Source: Amaranthus tricolor (taxonomy: Eukaryota; Streptophyta; Magnoliopsida; Caryophyllales; Amaranthaceae). From it: DNA of 64,000 nucleotides. Positions 39,523 through 51,589 of the stretch are shown in pieces (the first letter of the stretch is position 1; each line of letters starts with the position of its first letter). The notes below the pieces were generated by a model, which was not told where the DNA came from, searched no databases, and worked only from the letters and a program-made list of their open reading frames with translations. Both the position numbers and the translations under genes were made by a program. The stretch covers positions 6,160,017 to 6,224,016 of the forward strand of contig NC_080056.1 of NCBI RefSeq assembly GCF_026212465.1. Direction: 5' to 3'.

Positions 39523-39788
39523 TCAACTCAACTAAAAGCAAGCTTAAGCTAATGGTTGAGTACGTCCTCTCACTCGAGAGTCTTTGGGCTAAAAGTGTCG
39601 ATGCAACACATACCTCTTCATATCTGGTGCAGTGGTGCTAGATATTTCACTTTAAATGAGAGGTAGATGAGATTCGAAACCGTAACCTCTTGTCACGTTG
39701 ACTTTTGATAACATGTCAAAAAACTAACTCAACAAAAAAATTTAAACTAATGTTGAAGGTGTAGGATATGTTGTACTATACCCTAACA
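39523..39788 (-). mobile_element. TRIM/SMART element (3' LTR truncated)
   Basis: On the minus strand: 5' LTR 39788-39714 starting TGTTAGGGTATA and ending GACA, a mutated primer-binding site (tgttatcaaaag), an internal domain with 'gacaagaggttac' and 'catcgacacttttagccca', and a 3' LTR that retains only about 40 bp. Confidence 0.7.
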
Positions 39789-40854
39789 ATTTACTAATTC
39801 ATTGTGTTCCTCCATAATAATTTAGTTAAATACCTCAAATTAGTTTTGGGCGACATCCCGGTTAACTTAATCTATCCAATAAGATCAATCTAACAAGATT
39901 ATCTTCAAAAGAAAAAAAATAATTTTTATATAACAAAGAAAAAATATATTTAAAATTTTCTCCCCATATATAAAATAATCTAAATGTAATATAACAAATA
40001 ATATGAAATAAATAGAGTAGTATGTTTTTAGTGTTTGACTTGAAATGCCAGAATCAATGATTATTAGTTCATTCTGTTCCTCCTTGATTTTAGGTATCTC
40101 AAATTAGTGTTGTGAGTTTACGCCACAATACATGCATGTATGCTCTTGGGTCTAACACCCACCTTCTCAACCTAACATGGCCAAATTCTAAATTCACAAA
40201 TTATTGTATATTAAAGATAAATATCTCCACTAATTCAAATTATTTAAGTATATAATTTTTTTTAGGTCATATTTTTCGAGAGATCTTATTAGAGATATGA
40301 ATTATTGGAGCTGCTAAATTCATATTTTAGACTACTAATAGTTTTTTTAGTTGTCTTTCATGCCCTAGTGTCTAGTTGCATTTTATTCCCTCTTTTTTTG
40401 TCTATTATTTACCAATGTATCTATTATATTAATTTTTGCCCTAGTTTTTCCTAATATTATTTTTTGCCAAGTAGTTTTACAGTTAAAGCAATAATGTCAC
40501 TCATATTTCTTTCTACATAGAGCTCTTATTTTTGTGGGTAAATTGACCACATTTCTTTATCTCTCTCTTTAAAGAATAGTATATAAATTATTTGTCACCT
40601 CACTCACTATACCTATTTTGAAGCGGAAAATTAAATTGTTGACAATCTTGATCTCACCGATAGAAGATATCTAGTTGATTTTAAATTGCTTGGTAGTGTA
40701 ATTACTAAACAGCATTAACACATCAACAAGAACAAAAGTTCCTACATTTCTTGTAGGGTTTTTCTTGTATGCATTTCACCTAATTAAGCTAGCGTTTACC
40801 CAGTCTATTTGCCACCATTCTTTTAGTAAAGTCGTCATTTAAAAAAAAAATTAA
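39789..40854. other. Intergenic, AT-rich
   Basis: No gene or element with recognisable ends was found. Confidence 0.35.
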
Positions 40855-41275
40855 AAATTTACTTAGAATAATCTAATTTTTTTATGATTTTTCTATAATA
40901 ATTCTATTTATTGATTAATCATGAATAATTTCAATTTTAGAGAGTATTTGCCTAGAGTAAATTTGGGTAACCCGATGACTTGCTTTAGTAAGTAATTTAC
41001 CAAAAAAGTAAACTGAAAATTAATTTAAAATTAGAGAAAATTTTTGAAAATTTACATAAAAATTATAAATAATAAAAAAATCATAAATTTTTTTTACATT
41101 TTTCTTTACGTTTTTTTCGACAATTTAGTTTTATTTATCTTTTTTCTAAAAAAAAATTTGCTATAGCAAGTCATCCGATCACTAGTTATACTATAGGAAA
41201 ATACCCCTCAAAGTTAGGATTATTCATAGTTAATCGATAGGTGAGATTATTGTAGGTAATTTTCTATGTAAATTT
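40855..41275. repeat. Foldback element, 'ctagaataatc' family
   Basis: The arms are complementary over a long distance: left 'agaataatctaat', 'tgattaatcatgaataat', 'gcctagagtaaat' and 'gatgacttgcttta' against right 'tatagcaagtcatc', 'ggattattcatagttaatcg' and 'gagattattgtaggta'. The AT-rich centre separates them. Non-coding. The best-preserved member of the family in this window. Confidence 0.75.
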
Positions 41276-41529
41276 CCTCCCTATAATTACAGCTAAAACA
41301 ACTTGAACTATTTTTATTTTCTAATTAATAGCTACACATTTCACTTTTATTGAGAGTTTTTTTCGGAGTTATTGTAGCCATTAAAAGATAGTATCATTCA
41401 TCAACAATCTTAGATTTACAACACCTAATTTTCAAGTAAGATGTAAAAAAAAAACCCACGGACGCCCAAGTTTAATTTGGGTGTGTTTGGGCCTACTTTG
41501 ATTTTTTTTTTAAAATTAATTAAAATTTC

Positions 41530-41665
41530 AGTTATTCTTGTGAGAGATGATCTCAAAACATGAAGCTCATATTCTTATTTTCTCATTAAATTGTATTAAT
41601 TGGGCTATTTAGCCCATATATGTAATGCGTCTCTTGGGGAGACCGTCTCTCACAACAATTTATGT
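41530..41665. repeat. Short MITE, 'agacggtctcat' family
   Basis: Ends 'cttgtgagagatgatctca' and 'gagaccgtctctcacaa' are inverted. The centre has 'gggctatttagccca'. Confidence 0.5.
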
Positions 41666-43364
41666 TAAAATTTAACTGTAAAATATTTATTATATTTAGA
41701 ACTGTGAATTACAATGCCTAGTGTTTAAAGAATTATGGTTTACTGTAATAATATTAGTGTCATTTATATATATAAGAAATTATTTTTATCATCAATGCAC
41801 AAAACATATTGTAATGGACATTTATTTTATTCGTGAAGAGATTTAACAAAGTAAAGCTCGGGTTCTTTATGATTCATTGAGATACAAAATCACAGACATA
41901 TATCTTTACAAAAGGCCTTCTTCGTGTTAGTTTTACTTTATAATTTTAGATAAAATTGCAACATCTACAAGCCATTCGCTTCAACAACGGCGGTATGATA
42001 AAAGTGTATATGAAGTAAATAATGTTTATATTATGCAAATTATTTACAATAAAATACTAATAATTTTTTCTAAATAATTAAAACTTGTGATATAATTATT
42101 TTTTTAATAGCAATAATTTTCCTAAGACTTTTAGTATAGTAATATTATATTACAACAATTTACATATGAGGTTTTTATGCAAGTCAACAAAGATCACATG
42201 GTAGGATTATCCATCGTGACGGGAATGAAAGCAATCAGGGATTAATTGGCGTGAAACAAGGCAGCGTGCTTTTATAGTCTAACAAGTAATAACGCTGGCT
42301 AGTAGATTCCGCTACTCGGCCTGCACAGTCTGAGCTCGGTATATTGGCAGATCTTGAGCCGTAAATATTTTATAAAATAATTAATAAATTGCAATTAAAT
42401 TATTGTTTTTTTTGAAATAGAGGATCAAATATAAAATAAAATCATCAAATATAAAGTAAACATTTATGTTTTTTTCTAATATAGTGTATGAACACTTAAT
42501 ATAATTCACAAGAACTTTTGAAAACCAATTTGGTTTTATACAAGGCTGATTTACCAAGTAGCTATTTTTATAATGCGATCGGACTACAAATAGATTAATT
42601 AGAAGGTTAAGAAAAAGGTTTTACACACGATTTTGTAATATTGAAAGACGCATGTTATAAATTTGAAGAATTATATATATTATCAGGTGTTTTAACCTAG
42701 ATATAAATTATCAGGCTTAAAACTAATCTAAACCTAAAAATGACTTGAGCTGAAGTCTAATTAGATTTGATTTAACCTAAAATACTAGTAGCTTGGACTC
42801 GAATGTTTTAACCTAATTGATTGAAGAATTATATATATGAACGATCAAAGTATCTAAATGAGTTAAAAAAAACAAATAACTATAAGTGTATCAAATTTTG
42901 AGAAACAAATATTATCTCAGTTAAAATATAGGAGTATATTTTTAATTTTTTCATGTAAGTTCCGAATTCGATTCTTATTTTCTCTTTACTTAATTTTCAT
43001 TTTCTTTAATTTTATTTTATACTAAAAAAATATGTCAAATTCAATAATAAAAAAAATCAATTTCACGTTGAGCAAAACTCGAGAGATGAAAAGGTTGCGA
43101 CGTTCAAAGTACGTTCAAATATTGCACCAAATTTCCATATTAAATTCTTTTTCTACAACAATACGTAATGATAAGTTCGTTAATAATCCTCTCTTAGACT
43201 TTCCTCATTTATTTCCACTTATTTAACTAACTTTTCAATTCCCATTCATGGTCCTTTTCGTCAATTTAACTACCTCATATTCTATCTCATAAAAAGCCTT
43301 AAAATATCATTATTTCGTCTTCTATCCCTTTAAATTTGCTTATCGAAATTCATATATATAACTT
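41666..43364. other. Intergenic upstream of PG-B
   Basis: No gene was recognised. About 42180-42360 is less AT-rich than its surroundings and matches nothing I know. Confidence 0.35.
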
Positions 43365-43755
43365 ATTGTCAAGAAAATGCCATTTCAGTAACAAAAGAGG
43401 CGAAGGGAGTTAAAAATTAGCCACCTTTAAGTATTACTTGGTTGTCCCTTTAAATTTAATACAGTAACTAATTTATTACAGAGGATTTCAAAAGTCGCCC
43501 AATAACTCTACATTAGCCTAACTTATAATCGAACTTAATTTGACCTAACATAAAATAAATTAATAATTATGAGTAAATCAACCCAATTTCAAACCAATCT
43601 GAAACATCTAAACCAATCGAAATCGATACTATTATCGGATTGAACACCTCTAATTTATGACTTGTTGTCAATAAAACGTGCCACTTTTAGTAACAAAAGG
43701 GGCGAAGGAAGTTGAAGATTAGCCAACTCTTCTATTGCTTTTCTAACTACCTCCA
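43365..43755 (+). repeat. Duplicated segment in the PG-B promoter
   Basis: A segment at 43365-43450 recurs at 43660-43755. Shared landmarks are 'ttgtcaa.aaaa', 'taacaaaagaggcgaagg' against 'taacaaaaggggcgaagg', and 'attagccaac/acct'. The second copy ends just before the TATA box. Confidence 0.65.
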
Positions 43756-43768
43756 TACTCCTATAGGC

Positions 43769-43776
43769 TATAAATA
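43769..43776 (+). promoter_or_regulatory. TATA box of polygalacturonase B
   Basis: TATAAATA lies 79 bp before the ATG at 43855. The leader between is short and pyrimidine-rich. Confidence 0.75.
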
Positions 43777-45550
43777 CCTTGCTCTACTTTCCTCCTTATT
43801 TCATCTCTCAACATCCCACATTGTTTGCCTTAAAACAAAAAATATTCTTACAAAATGAGTAATTACTCCTTCACATTCTTCCTCTTTACATTGTTTGTAT
43901 TACAATTCATTCTAGCAATAGAAGCTAGAGGGAGAAGTAACACCTACAATGTGGCCAATTTTGGGGCGAAACCCGACGGGAAAACGGACTCAACTAAGGC
44001 ATTTGTGAATGCGTGGAGTGCGGCCTGTGGATCCACGGGCCGCCCTACGATTCATGTGCCTCCGGGTCGATTTTTGATCCGAAATGCCATAAAATTTTCC
44101 GGTTCAAAATGTAGGAACAAGGGTGTGAACCTTGTTATTAGAGGCACAATTATTGCTCCTTCTGATTTTCGAGCTCTTAGAAATTACGATACTTGGCTCG
44201 CTTTTGAGTACGTCACCGGAATGTCGATTTCCGGTGGCGTACTTGATGGTCAAGGGGCTGGATTGTGGAATTGTAAGATGTCCGGCAAAGGCGGGTGTCC
44301 AAGTGGTGTTACGGTAAGTTTAAGTTAAACTATTATACTTTCATTCTTTCTATGTCACATGTCAATTTAGTCATTTGTCACAAAAAATAAAATTCAATAT
44401 GGTCAATGTAATCTAATATTTTACATTTTTTATTCCTAAATACTCTGCATATTCTTATCACAAAAAATTTGAATCTTTTTAATCAATTTCTAATATTTTT
44501 TTATTTTGGAGTAAATATAATTTCGTGACAGAAAAAGAATGAATCAAAATTGATTTTTCTATAGTAATTAGAATTTAACATCTAAGAGAAGGATAGAATA
44601 TATAAAAAGCTTTCCACTATAATCGATTTATAATTATAAATTTCTAACTGTTTTAGGATAAATAATTATTTATATACAAAATTTAAAAATAATTTTGATT
44701 TGTCCAATTTGTGATAAAAATATTCAAACAATGTTTTTAAACCAAAAGTTAAATGTTTAAAACTTTATTTTCTCATAATTGTAAGTTTTAATCATGAATT
44801 ATTCTAATTGTTTAGAATTTTTCCTTTTATTTTTATAACAGCCTAACAGATTTTCGATTCTCGGTCTACCCTTGTGGATCAGTTTTACGACAATGTAATG
44901 TGAGAAATGCATAAAGACTAAAGAGTAGCTTACATGTGACTTGATCTATATTGCCTTGAGTTGGAACATGAAAATTGTCTAATATAATGCATTATGGTTA
45001 ACGACCAACCTAAAAAAGAATATATAATAATAATAATATAACCTGCCAAATCACGTGATTGTGTGTATAAATAAACAATAAACAAATTCATGAAAAAAAA
45101 CCTAGTTAGGGCATTTATAAGAAAATTAAAAATCTTAGTTTGGACAATATACATACACATGTATTTGATATAACAGTTTTAGTAGAAACTGATGATTTTT
45201 AAAATTAAAACTTTAGAAAAAATGTCTTCGTTTTGGTTAAATAATAGTTTAAGTAGTAACTACTCGTGCATGTATGAAACTGGTATTAGTGTTCTCTATC
45301 GGTTAATCATATTTAAGCAGCTACTATAATTACTATTTTTACTAAACAACGTTACAACTATAGGTTATATACTCTAAAGTATTTGCATTAAGAGAATTAT
45401 TATTGTGCATAAAACAAAATTTTCAATTAAGCAGCAGTTTTAATATTCTCTAAAGAACAGCTTCACATGTTGATTACTGCATCGCATATATATAATGACA
45501 CAATTTCTTTGTTTAATTATTATTGTGCCTCTTTGTATTAAACATTAAAG

Positions 45551-45820
45551 AACCAACTTCAAAAAAAAATTTAAGTAGATTGTTGAGGCTTAAAATATGT
45601 TATATACTTTAACACGTTTCTCATACAAGAATATTTTAGACTACAAATGTACATACAACGCAAATCCTCAATTTAAATTAAGGCTGCTGGTTGAGATTTT
45701 GAACATGTGATCTCTCTTGTCAAGTTGGAATCTGAAATGATGTCAATAAATCAACTTAGTTAAAAGCTTAAACTAACAATTGACTAATTGAGGCCCAAAA
45801 TATGATATATATATTCCAAC
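45551..45820 (-). mobile_element. TRIM/SMART relic in PG-B intron 1
   Basis: Degenerate minus-strand copy: a 5' LTR-like unit at about 45820-45745 and a 3' LTR-like unit at about 45614-45551 share 'tgaggc..aaaatat' and 'taagt.gatt'. The internal domain keeps 'gacaagagagatcac'. Confidence 0.55.
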
Positions 45821-45902
45821 CAATGAAAGTCCTGAGCATGTTCAACATGTTCAATAACATTGAGAGCCTCAATATTAAATTAAGTATTATATTGTCAAGT
45901 AA

Positions 45903-46184
45903 CCAACATCAACTTAATCAATAATTTAAGCTGATTGTTGAGGCCAGGATATGTTATATACTCTAACACACCTTCTCATACAATAGCCCTTTGCACTAGA
46001 AGTTTGGATGCAGCAAAAACTTTTCTCATACCTGGCGCTAAATATTCCACTTAAAATGAGAGGTGTTTGAGATTTAAATTTTTAACCTCTTGTTATACTG
46101 ACTTCTGATATAATGTCAAGGAACTAACTCAACCAAAAGCTTAAGCAGATGGTTGAGACCTTATAATATATTATTTAGTCTAAC
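45903..46184 (-). mobile_element. TRIM/SMART element in PG-B intron 1
   Basis: Minus strand: 5' LTR from 46184 (TGTTAGACTAAATAATATAT) to about 46113, primer-binding site relic 'atatcagaagtcag', internal domain with 'gcgccaggtatgag' and 'catccaaacttctagtgca', then 3' LTR 45967-45903. It ends 156 bp before exon 2. Confidence 0.72.
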
Positions 46185-46576
46185 ATATGTCAAGTTTTAA
46201 AGATATAAATTTGTTAAAAGAATATCATAATTTTTAAAATTGCACAAATTTAAAAGTAATTTGTCAATTTTTACTCCGTTTATGACTCGAACATGGCAAC
46301 ATTATTTACTAACGTTAATGAATGGTAATATTTTGTGCAGAATATTGGGTTTACAAACTGTAAAGATATAGTAATAAAAGGATTAACATCCTTAAATAGT
46401 CAATTATACCACATAGTATTTGTTGGGTGCAAAAATGTGAAAGTTGAAGGAGGAAGAGTAACAGCATCAGGGTCAAGTCCAAATACAGATGGGATACATG
46501 TACAAATGTCAACTGGTGTTACAATTCAGAGTACAAATATTGGTACTGGTGATGATTGTATTTCTATTGGTGCTGG

Positions 46577-46790
46577 TAGGCATGGCCACGGTCCGGGTTG
46601 GTCCGGTTCCGTTCCGGTTCCATCCGGTTCCGGTTCCACCCGGTTCCGGTTCCATTTGGAACCTGTCGCGAACGGTTCCGGTTCCGGTTCCGGTTCCGGG
46701 CGGTTCCAAACGGTTCCTTAGCGGTTCATGAGGCGGTTCCGGCGGTTCCAACTCACGGGACGGGCGGGTCGGACCATCGGTTCCATTTTA
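46577..46790. repeat. Left subterminal CGGTTCC repeat array of the hAT element
   Basis: Many copies of CGGTTCC and variants, often head-to-tail, in sequence far richer in G+C than the surroundings. In hAT elements such subterminal motifs bind the transposase; that role here is inference. Open frames across it in several frames are repeat artefacts. Confidence 0.85.
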
Positions 46791-47140
46791 ATTTTTTCTT
46801 TAAATTTTTGTATAATAAAAAAATACTATAATATCGCGGACGTACCTTTGATGATTACTTGATTATTAGCGAAATTCATTGCATGTCAAGTTGTCATCGT
46901 TATTGAAATATTTACTAAAATGAATGGAAAAAAATTAATTAATAAGAAACGAATCAATGATAATGTCGATAAAGATGATTAATAAAAAAAGAGGGAGAAA
47001 ATGGACTTGAACCTAGTACCCAAATGAATACTAAGCTGCCTACGTATCCCGAAGGAATCAAAGCCCACGTAGTTCTTTGTCATACCTTTTATTTATAGTT
47101 GTTGAGTGTTGATTCATCGTTGTCGCTTGTCGGATTGATC

Positions 47141-49773
47141 CTATTCGTCTTCGTCATCATCATGTGGTTGATATTGATTAGATGCTTCCGCTGACTCTCC
47201 TCCTGACGATGATGAAGTTGTATCCATCATCATCCATGGATCATCATCGTCGTCTTGATCATCATCGTTCCTTAGTCCTTGTGTTCGTATCTCCGCTTGG
47301 TCCCAATCTTTCTTGCAAACACATATTTGAATACTATGTGGAGCAAGACGAGATCGCTTTTCATCCAGAACTCTTCTACCTGCACTAAAAGCAGACTCCG
47401 ACGCAATAGTGGACGCGGGAATTGCAAGGATATCCTTTGCAATTCTCGATAAAATGGGAAATTTAAAAGATTTTTCTTTCCACCACTCCAAAATATTATA
47501 GACACTTGGGTCTATTTCAAAGTGGTGTTTTAGATAACTATCTAGTTCTAAAAATGTGGTCGAGGAAGAAGAAGATCCTACAAAACTATCATCTTGCGTC
47601 ATTATGTTAGCAATTACTGAATTATAGAAAGAGGGACGAGCCGAAACGCTAGCACGCCTAGACATATCGCGTTTCGGGTTATATACACTAGCGTAAAATT
47701 CATACAGTTCAGCTAAATATTTTTTACATGTTCCGACATAATAAGCTACATCGGAAGACGGGCGATCTAACGCTTGATAATAAAATCCTATTACTTTGGT
47801 TAGGACCTCGGTTTTAAAACGTGGGTCCAAAATGGTTGCGATTCCATAAATGTAAGGAAAATCGGTAAAATATGATTTCCATTTTTCCATCATTTCAGCA
47901 AGAATCGGCCTTAATTGTGGGTTAGTATCTTCTTGTCTATGTTTAAGCAGGTGATAAAAAATAGTAATACATTCACTTATTACTAAGTGAACGTTCGGTT
48001 CATAAACATAAGAAAAAATCTTAGTCGCGTGGTCATACGCTTCTAATATGTTATGTACACCTATTGCTAATTCCCAAGTTTCATCAGCTATGAAACTATC
48101 TGTACACTCACTATATAGTTGTGTTATTACTGGGCGATAAGCAATCGCCTTTCTTAATAAATCGTTCGTTGACCCCCAACGTGTAGGAGTATCTAATGAC
48201 CAATACACTTTTTTAAGTTGGTATTGGTCACATAATTGTTTATATCTTCTTTTAATCTTTCCGATCCTAAGCCATTTTACTATATCCCTAATTGGTTCTA
48301 ATAATTCACTTAATTGTTTTATACCTACTTGACAAGATAAGTTAACTATGTGCGCACAACAACGTATGTGTAATAAGCTACCCCCAAGGATTAAACTAAA
48401 GGCGGGTTCGTTAAATAAAAGTTCTATACATTTTATGTTTGCGGTTGCATTATCTGTTGAACAACAAAATATTTTATCTAATAAGTTCCATTCCCTACAT
48501 ATCTCTATTAATCTATATTTTATGTTTTCGCCGGTGTGTCTTTCTGGCATAGTCTCAAAAGCAATTATTCTTTTTTGAATAATCCAATTTCGATCTATCC
48601 AGTGTGCTGTTACACACATATAAGATTCTAAATGTGGGGGAGCAGACCATATGTCAGTTGTTATGCTAACCCTACCATTAAACGATTTAAACATTTCAAC
48701 TAGGCCATAGCGCATTGATTCGTATAATTTAATTGTTCGTCTTTTAAGAGTGTTCCTAGGGATTGCTCTAAATTGTGGTTGCAATTGTTGTCTAGTGAGA
48801 CGCTCATATGCCCTACTTTCACCGTGGTTAAAAGGCAATTCATCGCAAATTACATACCTAGAAAATTCATCAATCATGTCATTACGATTATATCTAAAAG
48901 GCATACCTGTGTTGGGAATGTCCCATTGTGTCTGTCGGCTTCCACTTGTGGTCCCGCTGCCGCTTGATGCATGAGTTTCTTTTGTGATTCCATGCTTCTT
49001 TGCCAAATGTTTGTTAAAAGATCCCGTTCCACCACCTAACACGTATTCACAAAACACAATAAATAAATGTTTATAAAATATGAATATATAATGTATGAAT
49101 GTATTATGTATGTATAAAAAACTTAAAAAGTATTTACCTCTGGCGAAATTGTATGAAACTAAGGGCTTTACTCCTTGACTTTCACAAATTTGACAAGTGC
49201 ATAGGAACATATCTGGATTCTCGGTTGGTTCTTTTGTGAAATACGACCACACATGTGAAACAGCTCTACCACTAGAAGGTGGCATTGCCGGAAAAGGTTG
49301 TCTTATTGGTTCATCTTCATCTAAATAAATAATTTAAAATTATAAAACTATAATTAAATAAATAAATAATTTAAAGTTTAATTAATTTGAAGAATAAAAT
49401 TATAAAACTAACCGATAGTTTGGAAATTGACTCGTTTACCACGAGCTTGTCTTTGTTGTTGTTGTTCTCCTTGTTCTTCATCTGATCTTGTTGATGACTG
49501 TCGAGATATATGTACCCCAATTGGGGTCGTTGGTTCTTCTTCTTGTTCTTCTTCTTCTTCAATTTGTATATCTTTTTCCACTTCTTCTGCATATTGATGT
49601 AACTCCGGGTCGTACCCTTCCGGATAATTAGGTTCATAATTATAATTACTAATGGAGGGTGTTGTTGATACCGACGGAGTAGAAGTGGCCTTTCTTTTGG
49701 AGGAACTGGAACCTCCTAATGATTTTGCCACTTTAGTAACTTTTTTTGTGGCTCTTTTCAAAAATGAAGACAT
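47141..49773 (-). CDS. hAT transposase
   Basis: Three exons: 49773-49413, 49320-49138, 49035-47141. Two short GT-AG introns (92 and 102 bp) restore one frame of 2439 bp and 812 aa. Order of domains: a basic N-terminus and acidic Glu-rich linker (about 1-120), a BED zinc finger split by intron 2 (SHVWSYFTK, CTCQIC, then HLAKKHG), an RNase H-like core with TTDIWSAPP and CSTDNATAN carrying candidate catalytic Asp residues, and a C-terminal hAT dimerisation domain (WWKEKSFKFPILSRIAKDIL, IPASTIASESAFSAGRRVLD), then an acidic tail. No stop or frameshift was seen. It should bind the element's ends and cut and paste it. Its promoter would lie in the right subterminal region. Confidence 0.93.
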
Positions 49774-49989
49774 GATTGATAGTATAGAAGTAAAAATAGA
49801 AATATAGAATTAAGAAATAAATAAATGATTAATTATGTAACTAACTAAATTAAGAAATAATTAGAAGACTAATTATGTAATTAAGAGAATAATTGCGTAA
49901 TTAAAGAATTAAGTAGAGAGAGTAGGAGAAGAGATGAGTTGTGAATGAAAATGATTGAAAGTGATGAGTATTTATAGGATGGATTCCAA

Positions 49990-50396
49990 CGGCTCTCTAA
50001 CGGCTCTCTAACGGCTAGTTTGGCTCAACGGTTCCATGGAACCGGTGGGCCGGTTCAACCGGACCGGTCCCGGTTCCGGTTCCGGTTCCGGTTCCATGGA
50101 ACCGTTGAGCCGGTTCAACCGGACCGGTCCCGGTTCCGGTTCCAGAACCGGTTCCATGGAACCGTTGGACCGGTTCTCCCGGACCGGTTCCGGTTCCAAC
50201 CCGCGGGTTTTTTGGCCCGGTTCACGACGGTTTTTTCCGGCGGTTTCACGGTTCCGGCGACTTTTTTCCGGCGGTTTCACGGTTTCGCGGTTCGGGGCGG
50301 TTCGGAACCTGTCGCAAACGGTTCCGGTTCCGGTTCCGGTTCCAAGCGGTTCGGGACCGGTTCGGTTCCGGGTAACCCGCCCCGTGGCCATGCCTA
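49990..50396. repeat. Right subterminal CGGTTCC repeat array of the hAT element
   Basis: Three longer tandem units of about 60 bp (from about 50030, each with 'ggttccatggaaccg' and 'ccggttcaaccggaccggt') are followed by CGGTTTC/CGGTTCC repeats. The segment 'acctgtcgcaaacggttccg' is nearly identical, in the same orientation, to 'acctgtcgcgaacggttccg' in the left array (about 46661). The array precedes the transposase start. Confidence 0.85.
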
Positions 50397-51589
50397 GGTG
50401 CTGGTACTACTGATTTGTGGATGGAGAATATCAAATGTGGACCCGGTCATGGCATTAGGTATTAATTAATTCATTTTTTTTTCAAATTTGATTTGTGGAT
50501 TCAATTATCAGTATTAAATGGTGGAAATAATAATACGGAGGCAAGTTTAATGAATGTTTGTATTTGTTCTTGTTCAATCATTTTGATTTCATCGTAAAAT
50601 TCTTTTAATGCAATATCATTTAGAAAGGTGGCGTACAAAATTGTGAAAAAAATTATGATTAAAGTTTTATTACAACATAATACATTTTATGAAAATTTAG
50701 TATTAACAATTAAACACGGTAGTATAAAGATGTTGACTTTTTTAGGTTAGGTTAGATTAAAAATTTGGAAAATTTACTTTTGTAAAATTTTTCTAAAAAA
50801 TATTTTTAGGAATTAAAATCCTTAACGAATTGGTCAGGTTGATCTGAATCTTATTATCTTGTTAAACTATAAACAATTTGATTTGAAAAAAATACTACTT
50901 TGTTTTTTTGAGTGTGCTTTCTTTGATTTCTTTATGCAAAAATTTTTTTAATTAAATGGGGCAAATTCAAAGAGACAGATAAAGTACTTTCTTTTTATTT
51001 TTGCTATCAATAAATGTGTTTTCTTAGACTGAATTAAATCAAATTCAATTGTACATCGAATTGAATTGAGGCATAATGCATAACATAATAAATAGTGAAA
51101 TGTATAAATAGGTAAACAGTATAATTTATCAAAAAAGCGAAAAAATACATAAAAAAAATAATTTAAAACATAACAAAACTCATAGGGCGAAGATATATTT
51201 GAACACATAAGTGAAAAACTAAACATAATTGTGATGATTAAAATATATTATATTAAAGTGATATTGACTAAATGTTGGAATAAAATAAATGCAGTATTGG
51301 AAGTTTAGGCAAAGAAGCATATGAGGCAGGAGTGCAAAATGTAACAGTAAAAACTGCAACATTTACTGATACTCAAAATGGAGTAAGAATAAAGTCTTGG
51401 GGAAGACCAAGTAACGGCTACGTCAAAGATGTTTTATTCCAACACATTACTATGATTAATGCTCAAAATCCCATCATTATTGATCAAAATTACTGTCCTG
51501 GTAACAAGGGTTGCCCTGGAAAGGTAACTTTTTTTCTTTTTTTTTTTTTTATTTTACTAATGTCTCGATTTCATACTACTATATTTTCT

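Larger units (their letters stand above)
46577..50396 (-). mobile_element. hAT (Ac-like) DNA transposon, apparently autonomous
   Basis: 3,820 bp. Perfect 15-bp terminal inverted repeats TAGGCATGGCCACGG / CCGTGGCCATGCCTA and a perfect 8-bp target duplication GGTGCTGG (46569-46576 and 50397-50404), which is the hAT hallmark. It encodes a complete transposase on the minus strand (47141-49773). Both subterminal regions are GC-rich arrays of CGGTTCC-type repeats. No decay is visible at the ends. It is inserted in exon 2 of polygalacturonase B, antisense to it. Confidence 0.96.

Noticed and set aside
46489..46831. Several overlapping open frames on both strands at the left hAT end, and likewise at 50008-50434
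   Set aside because: They are Gly/Ser/Arg/Pro repeat translations of the CGGTTCC arrays in every frame.
48348..48974. Plus-strand frames within the hAT transposase
   Set aside because: Antisense shadows of the transposase exon.
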